In this document: piece by piece, positions 7,470 to 13,610 of the stretch
How the letters are laid out: every line of letters begins with the position of its first letter
Position numbering within the stretch: position 1 is the first letter of the stretch
Origin: JAVBKA01 sp031546715
Lineage (GTDB): Bacteria; Bacillota; Clostridia; Oscillospirales; UBA929
Direction: 5' to 3'
Assembly: GCA_031546715.1 (NCBI GenBank)
Contig: JAVBKA010000228.1
Coordinates: 1 to 18,076, forward strand
Length of the DNA stretch: 18,076 nucleotides
Program-made: the position numbers and the translations under genes
The notes under the pieces: model-generated
The model's input: only the letters and a program-made list of their open reading frames with translations
Database searches by the model: none
What the model was told of the DNA's origin: nothing

Positions 7470-7498
7470 TTGACAAAACTCAGATATTCTGCTACAAT
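7470..7498 (+). promoter_or_regulatory. Strong promoter for the VOC gene
   Basis: TTGACA (7470-7475), 17 bases, TACAAT (7493-7498). Its position shows that an in-frame ATG at 7461 cannot be the start of the following gene, because it lies upstream of the promoter. Confidence 0.82.
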
Positions 7499-7529
7499 TA
7501 CCATGAAATTAACCGAAAGAGGTGCATTT

Positions 7530-7955
7530 ATGTACGCAAGAGCGTTTATAACCTATAATGGACAATGCGAAGAAGCCATTGAGCTTTACAAGAAAGCCTT
7601 CGACGCAAAAGTCACCGGCATGATGAGATTTTCTGACATGCCTCCTAACCCCAACATGCCTCCAATTGCTGACAACCAGAAAAACTGGGTTATGCAAAGC
7701 ACAATCGATTTTGGCGGCAACTATATCAGAATGACCGACACCAATAACACCAATAATGCAGGCGATATGATAGCAATGGCAATTGAATGCTCCGAAGCAG
7801 AAGCCGCAAAGGCTTTCGACGTTTTAAAAGAACAGGGCACCGTTTTAATGCCAATGGGCCCAACGTTTTTTAGCCCAGCATTTGGCATAGTCCAAGATAA
7901 GTTCGGCATCCGCTGGCAAATCGCCGCAGCAGTTGCCCCCCCTCCGGGACAATAA
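7530..7955 (+). CDS. PhnB-like VOC superfamily protein
   Basis: The 141-residue product belongs to the PhnB-like branch of the vicinal oxygen chelate (glyoxalase/bleomycin-resistance) fold: ARAFITYNGQCEEAIELYKKAF at the N-terminus, MMRFSDMP, the middle strand NYIRMTDT, and the closing strand FGIVQDKFGIRWQI. Members are typically homodimers and many have no known substrate. The start at ATG 7530 has ribosome site AGAGGTG 6 bases upstream and a transcript start near 7505; longer in-frame readings would begin inside or before the promoter. It is followed by an 18-bp hairpin. Confidence 0.9.
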   Translation: MYARAFITYNGQCEEAIELYKKAFDAKVTGMMRFSDMPPNPNMPPIADNQKNWVMQSTIDFGGNYIRMTDTNNTNNAGDMIAMAIECSEAEAAKAFDVLKEQGTVLMPMGPTFFSPAFGIVQDKFGIRWQIAAAVAPPPGQ

Positions 7956-8017
7956 TTTTGGTTTATAGTAACTGAAAACTCCCTCGATTTTTAACGCCAT
8001 ACGAGCACTCGCTCCAT

Positions 8018-8058
8018 AAAACAGCGAGCATTCTCTTCGTGAGAATGCTCGCTGTTTT
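8018..8058 (+). terminator. 18-bp perfect hairpin after the VOC gene
   Basis: Arms 8018-8035 and 8041-8058 (AAAACAGCGAGCATTCTC and its complement) with a 5-base loop TTCGT. The only T-run is the TTTT inside the stem; a matching A-run gives the same on the other strand. It is probably a terminator, but the U-tract is short. Confidence 0.65.
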
Positions 8059-8080
8059 GTCGAAAAATCCCGTGCTTCTA

Positions 8081-8108
8081 TTGCACTTGTTGAAAAAAGT
8101 GATACAAT
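8081..8108 (+). promoter_or_regulatory. Possible weak promoter of the broken small gene
   Basis: TTGCAC (8081-8086), 16 bases, TACAAT (8103-8108), 44 bases before the GTG start at 8152. The -10 is good and the -35 poor. Confidence 0.4.
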
Positions 8109-8151
8109 TATATCGTAGCTTCAAATAATCAACGTTCGGAGGAGGTATTTC

Positions 8152-8446
8152 GTGAACAAAAAGTTACTGACCATCTGCCTAAGCATAATTGCCGCATGTT
8201 TAGCCGTAACTACAACTCTGTATTACGTCTTTGCATTAAAAGAGCCTGTCTTGCTACGAGCTTAGGGCGAGTGTGGGCCGCTCTTTTGAGCTATACTATG
8301 TCACCAATTTTTATGATAACGACAATTTGGTCAATATAACATTCCCCCAGCTTGATGACACAGGCTATGTCGTTGTGTCTAAGGTGTATTTCGCCGTCCT
8401 ATGCTATGGGGTTATGAAGCAGCCCTCGGCCGATATCACTGTTTAG
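8152..8446 (+). pseudogene. Frameshifted small membrane-anchored protein gene
   Basis: A GTG at 8152, with a very strong GGAGGAGG ribosome site, starts MNKKLLTICLSIIAACLAV plus more hydrophobic residues (a signal anchor) and stops after 37 codons at TAG 8263-8265. Another frame (one base on) is open across this stop and reads on to TAG 8444-8446 with natural-looking sequence: VGRSFELYYVTNFYDNDNL and VNITFPQLDDTGYVVVSKVY. The simplest reading is a single gene of about 98 codons split by an indel around 8240-8265. The family is not recognised. A 37-residue membrane peptide translated on its own is a less likely alternative. Confidence 0.6.
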
Positions 8447-8542
8447 CGATGTTTAATTTTGATTAAATCAGCGGTTTTTTAGAAGTTCCCAACTACTTCC
8501 TTTGGTGTAGTTGACTATTTGCGAAAGAAAGGTGATTTGAAA

Positions 8543-9367
8543 ATGTACTGGATAAAACCCGCAGCCTTTGTTGCAACATGCGCATTGTTGTTTACACTGT
8601 CCGCTTGCGAGTATCCTGAAACATCAGAGCAGATGCCACTAGAGCAGTTTTTTAGCGATAATAATGATATGCGAGACGATTTCTTGAATGCTAATCATGA
8701 AATGAAGTTTCCTAAATTAGACATTGAGGTAGGTTCTTTTCCTCTTGATAGCTCAATTTTTAGATATAATTCGGGAGAATCAGCAAAGGATTTTGACATT
8801 TTACAACTTATTGATTCCCTGCCTGCGCGTGGTAAAGCCGAGCAAATTTTAAATTACGATACCGAAGCTTATTTTGCAGGAAAAAGCGACCATGGAATTG
8901 ACTACTACATAAGCGATAATTACAGCCTTTTCGGTATCGATGGCTACGTCGAATACGTCGCTAGAGTTGACCAATCAGGAAACTATAGCATTAGCAACGT
9001 ACGCTTCTGCTCTGTCAACATCACATACGCAGAATTTGAGACAGTCACGGAAAAGCTTTCACCCTACTTAGAATCTCCGTTTTTTATAGATAGCGTAAGC
9101 GGAACATATGAAACCACTTCCTTGATTTTCGATGAAAACGGCAAGGATTTGTTATATTACGACCCTTGGTTTAATGTCACAACACAAGATTTCCAAGAGA
9201 TTAAAACTGATAAAAGCGGCATGTATAAATTAAAGGCAAGCTTAATCTCTGGCGAATACCCTGACTATCATGATGAACTTGAAAACGCTCCAGCTTTCAT
9301 TTTGAGCGATGAAAGAATCTACACCCGATTCTATGTCGATTTACTTTTCCCGAGTGATGTTAGCTAG
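8543..9367 (+). CDS. Putative lipoprotein of unknown function (274 residues)
   Basis: The N-terminus is a lipoprotein signal peptide with lipobox LSAC and the lipid-modified Cys at residue 22, so the mature protein should be tethered to the outer face of the membrane. The rest (EYPETSEQMPLEQFFSDNND onward) is acidic, rich in Asp, Ser and Tyr and looks like a mixed-strand soluble domain; I do not recognise a family. ATG 8543 is chosen over an in-frame TTG at 8519 because the ribosome site AAAGGTG ends 9 bases upstream of the ATG and the hydrophobic signal starts right after it. It is followed by a 17-bp hairpin and faces another lipoprotein gene on the opposite strand. Confidence 0.78.
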   Translation: MYWIKPAAFVATCALLFTLSACEYPETSEQMPLEQFFSDNNDMRDDFLNANHEMKFPKLDIEVGSFPLDSSIFRYNSGESAKDFDILQLIDSLPARGKAEQILNYDTEAYFAGKSDHGIDYYISDNYSLFGIDGYVEYVARVDQSGNYSISNVRFCSVNITYAEFETVTEKLSPYLESPFFIDSVSGTYETTSLIFDENGKDLLYYDPWFNVTTQDFQEIKTDKSGMYKLKASLISGEYPDYHDELENAPAFILSDERIYTRFYVDLLFPSDVS

Positions 9368-9377
9368 ACACCGCACA

Positions 9378-9415
9378 ACGAAGAAGAAGCACCTTGACAG
9401 GTGCTTCTTCTTCGT
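9378..9415 (+). terminator. 17-bp perfect hairpin after the lipoprotein gene
   Basis: Arms 9378-9394 and 9399-9415 (ACGAAGAAGAAGCACCT and its complement) around TGAC. No T-run follows; instead a perfect 14-base palindrome GTATCATATGATAC (9414-9427) abuts the stem. It probably ends transcription of one or both convergent lipoprotein genes. Confidence 0.55.
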
Positions 9416-9492
9416 ATCATATGATACTGTTTGCATTGTTAGGATGAAAAAGATGCAAGTGACAGACGTCTGGATCAGGATTATATTTTGGC

Positions 9493-10134
9493 TTATTTCC
9501 CAGTTCGAGAGGCTATTCTATCCTTTTGTATGGTGGTAATTTGAATAAAGTCACCCAAATTGTCATGGTTCTGAATTAATTGAACCGTTACATTATCAGA
9601 ATCGTATTTGCTATATCCGTCAACTTGGTTCGTTTCTAGTGCGTCCAAAACATCCTGTGTGTATTCCTCTTTAGGGACTATGGCAAAGCCTGTCTGAAGT
9701 AGTGAATCCTCAAAAGTAGCTAGATCCGTATCCTCATATCCATAAATAGATATCGATATAACCTCTGAGGTTTCAGGGTGCTCAGAATGCATAGCAGGAC
9801 CAGTTGTGATTAATGCATATAGGTAACCCTTGCCACTGTACTCGGGAACAGAGGTCAATAAATAATTAGACGGCCATTTGCTGGGGTGCAAAATGAAAAC
9901 AGTCTCTGTACCATTATTGTTCGCAGTAGTTTTAGTAATGGCATCTAGCGTAATATCACCGTCAATTTCCCAATCAAGTGCGTTTAAGAGTTGACTTTCA
10001 TGTGCGCTCTCCTGTGCTTCTTGTGTTGAAATTGGCGTATTTTCTAGATTTAACGTTGAATCGGGAGATTCACACCCCGATAATGCGAGTAAGGAGCAAA
10101 AAACCAATACCACCTTTTGAAACCTAGATACCAT
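9493..10134 (-). CDS. Putative lipoprotein of unknown function (213 residues)
   Basis: The signal peptide MVSRFQKVVLVFCSLLAL ends in lipobox LSGC, with Cys at residue 21; the protein is then expected to be membrane-tethered outside the cell. A Ser/Glu/Gln-rich spacer (residues 22-55) is followed by a compact domain with alternating strands (TVFILHPSKWPSNYLLTSVP, VISISIYGYED) and acidic helices. The family is not recognised, and there is no visible similarity to the other lipoprotein. ATG 10134 has AAGGTG 7 bases upstream and is preferred to the GTG at 10158. Its promoter is clear. Confidence 0.77.
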   Translation of the reverse strand: MVSRFQKVVLVFCSLLALSGCESPDSTLNLENTPISTQEAQESAHESQLLNALDWEIDGDITLDAITKTTANNNGTETVFILHPSKWPSNYLLTSVPEYSGKGYLYALITTGPAMHSEHPETSEVISISIYGYEDTDLATFEDSLLQTGFAIVPKEEYTQDVLDALETNQVDGYSKYDSDNVTVQLIQNHDNLGDFIQITTIQKDRIASRTGK

Positions 10135-10170
10135 ATATTTTTGCACCTTCTCAATCACACAATATTTTCC

Positions 10171-10199
10171 ATGATATCACACAACGCAAAAGCTGTCAA
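10171..10199 (-). promoter_or_regulatory. Promoter for the minus-strand lipoprotein
   Basis: Minus strand TTGACA (10199-10194), 17 bases, TATCAT (10176-10171) with extended TGA. The -35 box is inside the right arm (in minus-strand order) of the tRNA-type terminator at 10189-10228, so the two signals share bases. Confidence 0.75.
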
Positions 10200-10228
10200 A
10201 CTATCTTTGCAGATAATCTGACAGCTTT
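10189..10228 (-). terminator. Terminator hairpin just downstream of the tRNA-Trp 3' fragment
   Basis: Arms AAAGCTGTCA (10189-10198) and TGACAGCTTT (10219-10228) plus an inner TATCT/AGATA pairing and a TTGC loop. Read on the minus strand it ends in TTTTGCGTT. It starts 6 bases after the CCA of the tRNA-Trp remnant, so it was most likely the terminator of the original tRNA and now also stops the toxin-antitoxin transcript entering from the element. Confidence 0.72.
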
Positions 10229-10234
10229 CGACTT

Positions 10235-10252
10235 TGGCAGGGGCAGAAGGAC
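10235..10252 (-). other. Attachment-site remnant: 3' end of tRNA-Trp
   Basis: On the minus strand the bases read GTCCTTCTGCCCCTGCCA: last T-loop bases, T-stem strand CCTTC, acceptor strand TGCCCCT, discriminator G and CCA. Firmicutes tRNA-Trp begins AGGGGCA and ends TGCCCCTGCCA, so the acceptor strand fits exactly. The sequence beyond it (toward higher coordinates) does not continue as a tRNA. A tRNA 3' end without its body, next to the end of an integrase region, is the usual mark of site-specific integration. The identity with tRNA-Trp is from memory of the family. Confidence 0.75.
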
Positions 10253-10314
10253 ACTTACGGTCAACGATTCGTAATTCCCTTAGTTTCAATGGATACACGG
10301 TATAGATATCGTTT

Positions 10315-10338
10315 TAGACCCCGAAATAGACCCCGAAA
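10315..10338. repeat. Exact tandem 12-bp repeat near the element end
   Basis: TAGACCCCGAAA occurs twice back to back (10315-10326, 10327-10338), 63 bases inside the attachment remnant. Direct repeats at this position fit arm-type integrase binding sites; this is inference. Confidence 0.7.
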
Positions 10339-10365
10339 GTAACTAAAAAACTGGAGACCTGGCAG

Positions 10366-10623
10366 TTAATCGTAATGCCCTCGACATCTTGCTATGTAAA
10401 TATTTGCGCTGTCAATCTTGTAGATTAGGCGGTCACGGTCACTGATTCGGCGGCTCCAATAGCCTGTAAGTTCGTGTTTAAGCGGCTCAGGCTTTCCGAT
10501 TCCAGAGTTACCGTTGCGGTCAATGTCTTGGATTAGCTCTAGTATTTTCTTGAGTATCTTTTTGTCGGTAGTTTGCCAGTAGAGATATTCCTCCCAAGCT
10601 ATATCTGAAAAAACTTTATTCAT
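10366..10623 (-). CDS. yoeB: YoeB/Txe family toxin (ribosome-dependent mRNA endonuclease)
   Basis: The 85-residue protein aligns along its length with YoeB, which binds the ribosome and cuts mRNA in the A site. AWEEYLYWQTTDKKILKKI, GIGKPEPLKHELTGYWSRRI and DRLIYKI are family hallmarks, and the catalytic positions are kept: Glu46, Arg65 and His83, with the usual C-terminal HY. The start is ATG 10623, inside the antitoxin gene: the two reading frames overlap by 8 bases (ATGAATAA), which couples translation. A longer in-frame reading from 10653 would add ten antitoxin-frame residues that the family lacks. Sitting at the element border, it probably stabilises the element in the host. Confidence 0.95.
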   Translation of the reverse strand: MNKVFSDIAWEEYLYWQTTDKKILKKILELIQDIDRNGNSGIGKPEPLKHELTGYWSRRISDRDRLIYKIDSANIYIARCRGHYD

Positions 10624-10870
10624 TGGGCAACTCTCTAGCCGTGCCATGACCACGTTCCAGTTGGTCTATGGATTCAAGCAGTTTGTTGTAATACTTAGGG
10701 TTGCTTCTGATGTAGAGATTTTCCAGCATGTTATTGTACTCGTTTTCCGACATCAACACCACGTTGTCACCACGCTCACGAGTTATTATCACGGTTTCAA
10801 AGTCAATAACCGCTTTGTCGCAATAGTCTTTGAAATTATTACGTACCGCAGTGTAGTTTGCTGCTATCAT
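10616..10870 (-). CDS. yefM: YefM/Phd family antitoxin
   Basis: The 84-residue protein begins MIAANYTAVRNNFKDYCDKAV and has VIITRERGDNVVLMSENEYNNMLE, the Phd/YefM DNA-binding and dimer domain; the rest (about 55-84) is the toxin-binding tail, which is normally unfolded until it wraps YoeB. ATG 10870 is preceded by AGAGGTG at 6 bases; the in-frame TTG-type start upstream lies in the ribosome site region. Transcription is from the promoter at 10891-10919, where two TGTACA sites are expected to bind the YefM-YoeB complex. Confidence 0.93.
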   Translation of the reverse strand: MIAANYTAVRNNFKDYCDKAVIDFETVIITRERGDNVVLMSENEYNNMLENLYIRSNPKYYNKLLESIDQLERGHGTARELPNE

Positions 10871-10890
10871 AAAAATCACCTCTAACATAT

Positions 10891-10919
10891 ATTGTACAAT
10901 GTTCTGTACAGTTATGCAA
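10891..10919 (-). promoter_or_regulatory. yefM-yoeB promoter and TGTACA operator
   Basis: Minus strand TTGCAT (10919-10914), 17 bases, TACAAT (10896-10891). Two TGTACA palindromes (10893-10898 and 10905-10910) lie 12 bases centre to centre, one in the larger palindrome ATTGTACAAT, the other in CTGTACAG. The Escherichia coli yefM-yoeB operator is known to have a long and a short palindrome with TGTACA cores, so the same autorepression layout is preserved here. Confidence 0.85.
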
Positions 10920-10939
10920 GAGGTGATATAAATTATTTG

Positions 10940-12034
10940 CTAAGTATCGGAATTTAGTATAGAAAATATCTCCATAATTTTCCCCGAAAGCTCTTGCGGA
11001 GTGTTTGCCGTGGTATGGGTGTAGATTTTTAGTGTCATGGTGACATCTTCGTGACCTGCAAGGTACTGAATTTTTTTGATGTCCATTCCAGAAGCACAAA
11101 GCTCGGTTAGGTAGGTATGCCGCAGTAGGTGGGCGTGTACTGGAAATTGTGCCCGCTTACGGACGATTTCCCACAATCGTTCATAAGCCTGTTCTGACAT
11201 TGCACCGCCAGTATGCACAGCAGGGACAACGAAAATACTTTTGCTTAGTTTCAGTGCAGAGCTTAGTGCATCGGCAAGTATGGTGGGCACTGGTATCGAC
11301 CTGTAAGCAGATTTAGTCTTGAGTTGCTCAGAATGTACTGGGCGACTATGGTCAAAGGTCACGGTATGCCGCACGTCAATGTATGGAGTGTCGGTGTCAA
11401 TATGCACATTGCTCCAGATGAGACCCAATGCTTCTTCACGGCGTAATCCTGCGAACAAGCAAAGTAAAACGAACAATTCTGCACGAGTTCCTTTGACGGA
11501 TTCGATTAGCATGAGCTGCTGTACTTTGGTCAAGGGAACTTTTTCTTTTGGTAACGCACCGCCAGCTTTAACGCCATCGCATGGATTTTTAGCTATCAAG
11601 CCGTTTTCAACGGCTGTTTTCATAATCTGATTTAGGGTTATTAAGAGCTTTGTTTGTTGTGAGTTAGATAGCTGAGGACGTTCAGTCATGAATTTTTTTA
11701 CATGCAATGGTTTGATGTCAGCAACTCGCATAAGTTTAAAAAATGGCGCAATATGAACATCAATAATACCTTGATACATTTTTGTACCGTTCGGGCGTAA
11801 TCCCTTGGATTTGACAGATAACCACTCCAGAGCCAATGCAACAAGAGTAGTGTTGTCGTCTAGTACTAACCCAGCATCTACTTGGCGTTCTAAATCACGG
11901 AGTTTATTTCTAACTTCCTCTTGAGTGCGACCGTAAATGTCTCGGCTACGACCGCCGATGGTGACACGCTTGCGCCATTGCTCACGAGCTGCTATCCATG
12001 ACATCTCTGGTCGAGAAGTCTTTTTCTTAGGCAT
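10940..12034 (-). CDS. int: Tyrosine recombinase (element integrase)
   Basis: The 364-residue integrase cuts and rejoins the attachment sites. It has an arm-binding N-terminal domain (about 1-50, REQWRKRVTIGGRSRDIYGR), a helical core-binding domain (about 60-155) and the C-terminal catalytic domain. Catalytic residues are visible: Arg198 in LFAGLRREEAL, the Lys of LKTKSAYRSIPVP, His302 and Arg305 in HAHLLRHTYL, His328 in AGHED, and nucleophile Tyr338 in KIYTHTT. The frame is also open from ATGs at 12046 and 12061; none has a good ribosome site. ATG 12034 overlaps the upstream regulator by 8 bases and gives the normal N-terminus, so coupling from that gene seems likely. Its C-terminus faces the attachment remnant. 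Confidence 0.92.
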   Translation of the reverse strand: MPKKKTSRPEMSWIAAREQWRKRVTIGGRSRDIYGRTQEEVRNKLRDLERQVDAGLVLDDNTTLVALALEWLSVKSKGLRPNGTKMYQGIIDVHIAPFFKLMRVADIKPLHVKKFMTERPQLSNSQQTKLLITLNQIMKTAVENGLIAKNPCDGVKAGGALPKEKVPLTKVQQLMLIESVKGTRAELFVLLCLFAGLRREEALGLIWSNVHIDTDTPYIDVRHTVTFDHSRPVHSEQLKTKSAYRSIPVPTILADALSSALKLSKSIFVVPAVHTGGAMSEQAYERLWEIVRKRAQFPVHAHLLRHTYLTELCASGMDIKKIQYLAGHEDVTMTLKIYTHTTANTPQELSGKIMEIFSILNSDT

Positions 12035-12671
12035 GCTGATTGCCATCTGAGGTAGGGACATTTTGTATAACTGGCATCGTAAAGTTATTTCTGTGCCATT
12101 TACTTAATTGAAGTGCAAGGAGTAAAATCCGTTCATTAAGTTCATTTAGACGATTTGTGACGTCGGTTAATGCGAAGTAAGGGTCGGAACAACGTTTATT
12201 GAAATCTTCCATGTCATGTGGTTGTTCTTTTTTGAAATCAGCATAAAAGCGTATCATTTCAGATGTATGTGAGATTACAGCGATTGCCGCTTCGGTGCAT
12301 GCCTTATCTGCGACATCGCTTATTTGCCAAGCTAAATCACCTGCGTAAATCAGAAACGCTTTTCGAAGATGCCATGGTATTTTTTCCAAACAATTATACA
12401 AATCCATATAATGTTTGTTTATTCCATATTTGATATTTTCGTCACTAAAGGAAAAATTGTTGGATGAAACTGTGGGCATATCTAATAAATAACCTACTGA
12501 AACCCCAAAAAAGCTGCAAAGCGCAGAAATTGTCGAAATGTCTGGTTCGTTTTTGCCAAGCTCCCACATACCTACTGCACTTTCTGAACACCCCAAATGC
12601 AAAGCGAGAGTCTTTTGTGTAATAGCTTTAGCTTCTCGTAGTTCTCGAATCCGTTTAGCCACTTTTGTCAT
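12027..12671 (-). CDS. XRE-family transcriptional regulator of the element
   Basis: The 214-residue protein has an N-terminal XRE/Cro-CI helix-turn-helix (about 5-62: RIRELREAKAITQKTLALHL, CSESAVGMWELGKNEPDIST) and a long helical C-terminal part of unknown role (about 75-205) with several Trp/His-rich helices. It is the first gene of the leftward operon with the integrase and is divergent from a small Cro-like gene, the layout of a repressor in a phage-type switch. A ribosome site (AGGGTGA, about 7 bases) precedes ATG 12671. The C-terminal domain could sense a signal; no catalytic motif such as a LexA/CI Ser-Lys dyad or ImmA pairing is evident. Confidence 0.87.
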   Translation of the reverse strand: MTKVAKRIRELREAKAITQKTLALHLGCSESAVGMWELGKNEPDISTISALCSFFGVSVGYLLDMPTVSSNNFSFSDENIKYGINKHYMDLYNCLEKIPWHLRKAFLIYAGDLAWQISDVADKACTEAAIAVISHTSEMIRFYADFKKEQPHDMEDFNKRCSDPYFALTDVTNRLNELNERILLLALQLSKWHRNNFTMPVIQNVPTSDGNQHA

Positions 12672-12849
12672 AATTAAGTCACCCTCTCTAGTATCTCACA
12701 ATAAGTGATGTCGAGCAATAGAAAACACCACGAAAAGTAATTCCACACGATAAATGAGAATAGAAATCTAAAACCACACAATTACTGTTGACACACAATT
12801 TGTGGTGTGATATTATGTCGTCATCATAAATAGTGAAGGAAACAAAGAA
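12672..12849. promoter_or_regulatory. Divergent control region with repeated GTGTGG-type sites
   Basis: This 178-base gap separates the leftward regulator/integrase operon from the rightward genes. A near-consensus rightward promoter lies at 12788-12816. Similar short sites recur: CCACAC at 12743-12748 and 12774-12779 (31 bases apart, about three helix turns), CACCAC near 12726, ACACAC near 12791, and the reverse form GTGGTGTG at 12802-12809 in the promoter spacer. They probably bind one or both of the flanking XRE proteins. A leftward promoter could not be assigned with confidence. Confidence 0.6.
12788..12816 (+). promoter_or_regulatory. Rightward promoter of the element
   Basis: TTGACA (12788-12793), 17 bases, extended -10 TGATATTAT (TATTAT at 12811-12816). 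The spacer holds an ACACAATTTGTGGTGT pseudo-palindrome, so a repressor bound there would block initiation. Confidence 0.82.
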
Positions 12850-13062
12850 ATGAATACTCTCAAAGAAATTCGAATACTGCATGGACTTTCTCAGCGTTCA
12901 ATGGCGTCTTTGATTAAGGTATCGCTTTCCGCTTATGAAAAAACTGAACGAGGTGAGTTACAGCCTTCGCGAAATTTTATGCTTAAAGTAAAAGAGGGGT
13001 TTCCAGATATAAGTATTGATGAAGTCTTCTTTTCCAAGCAACATAGGACAAAAACGAGGTGA
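12850..13062 (+). CDS. Small Cro-like XRE DNA-binding protein
   Basis: A 70-residue protein that is almost only a helix-turn-helix: LKEIRILHGLSQRSMASLIK then VSLSAYEKTERGELQPS. It lacks any effector domain, like phage Cro. AAGGA lies about 9 bases before the ATG. It is the first gene under the rightward promoter and is followed by the excisionase-like gene with overlapping or 5-base spacing, so it probably sets the switch between the quiet integrated state and excision. Confidence 0.85.
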   Translation: MNTLKEIRILHGLSQRSMASLIKVSLSAYEKTERGELQPSRNFMLKVKEGFPDISIDEVFFSKQHRTKTR

Positions 13063-13067
13063 CACCA

Positions 13068-13388
13068 ATGCCCGACACATCAGACTACAGCATACAAGAG
13101 CTAGCTGAAAAAATGGGAGTAGACTACAAAACAGTACGCCGACTAATTGATAAGGACGAGCTTGACGCCTACTATGTCGGGCGTATCATTCGCATCACCG
13201 AGGAAGCATTTCAAGCTTTCAAACAGCAGAGCGCAGTGCCGCCTAGTATGCGTGAGCCTATTAAGCGTACAACGTACCAAAAACGTTATACCCCGACAAC
13301 CAATTACGTATACACGCCTGGTGACCGTCCTGCAAAGGCGATGCTTGAGCGTATGCGTGCGGAGGGACAGTTAGGCAAGGTAAAATAA
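13068..13388 (+). CDS. Excisionase-like MerR/helix-turn-helix DNA-binding protein
   Basis: The N-terminal ~55 residues are an excisionase-type winged helix-turn-helix: YSIQELAEKMGVDYKTVRRL followed by IDKDELDAYYVGRIIRITEE, where the ELDAYYVGR wing and the following strand are typical of HTH_17/Xis proteins that bend DNA and steer integrases to excision. The C-terminal half (PTTNYVYTPGDRPAKAMLERM) is basic and of unknown role. GAGGTGA is 5 bases before ATG 13068; a GTG at 13059 overlapping the previous stop (GTGA) is a possible alternative start, 3 codons longer. Confidence 0.8.
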   Translation: MPDTSDYSIQELAEKMGVDYKTVRRLIDKDELDAYYVGRIIRITEEAFQAFKQQSAVPPSMREPIKRTTYQKRYTPTTNYVYTPGDRPAKAMLERMRAEGQLGKVK

Positions 13389-13570
13389 TACCCTCTGCCA
13401 AGTCTCGAAGCGTACTTAGCTATGAGTTTTGACAGAGGGTATTATCCCTATTATTGCACCTTGACAATTGAATAGTATTCAATCGTTTGCACCGAAAGCC
13501 GACGATTGAGTAAGCCTTTTAAAAAAGAAAGGCATTAGCTACACCCGAGGCAACATGCCTTGGGTGTAGC
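13385..13570 (+). promoter_or_regulatory. Highly structured leader before the ParB-like gene
   Basis: The 222 bases before the ParB-like gene hold no gene but a chain of inverted repeats: 13-bp arms ATAATACCCTCTG (13385-13397) / CAGAGGGTATTAT (13433-13445); palindrome ATTGAATA-G-TATTCAAT (13467-13483); TCAATCGT (13479-13486) / ACGATTGA (13502-13509), which competes with the palindrome for the same bases; GCCTTT/AAAGGC (13514-13533); and a 15-bp hairpin GCTACACCCGAGGCA (13538-13552) / TGCCTTGGGTGTAGC (13556-13570). No convincing promoter was found. It could be a conditional leader, a binding array for the ParB-like protein, or a replication/transfer site. Confidence 0.6.
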
Positions 13571-13610
13571 AAGCATGGAAAAAACCTAGCTTTTATGGAG
13601 GAAATGAAGA

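Noticed and set aside
9309..9539. 76-residue plus-strand open frame over the end of the lipoprotein gene
   Set aside because: It runs through the 17-bp hairpin and into the opposing gene, with no ribosome site.
10646..10885. 79-residue plus-strand open frame
   Set aside because: It is antisense to the YefM antitoxin, which has full family, operator and promoter support.
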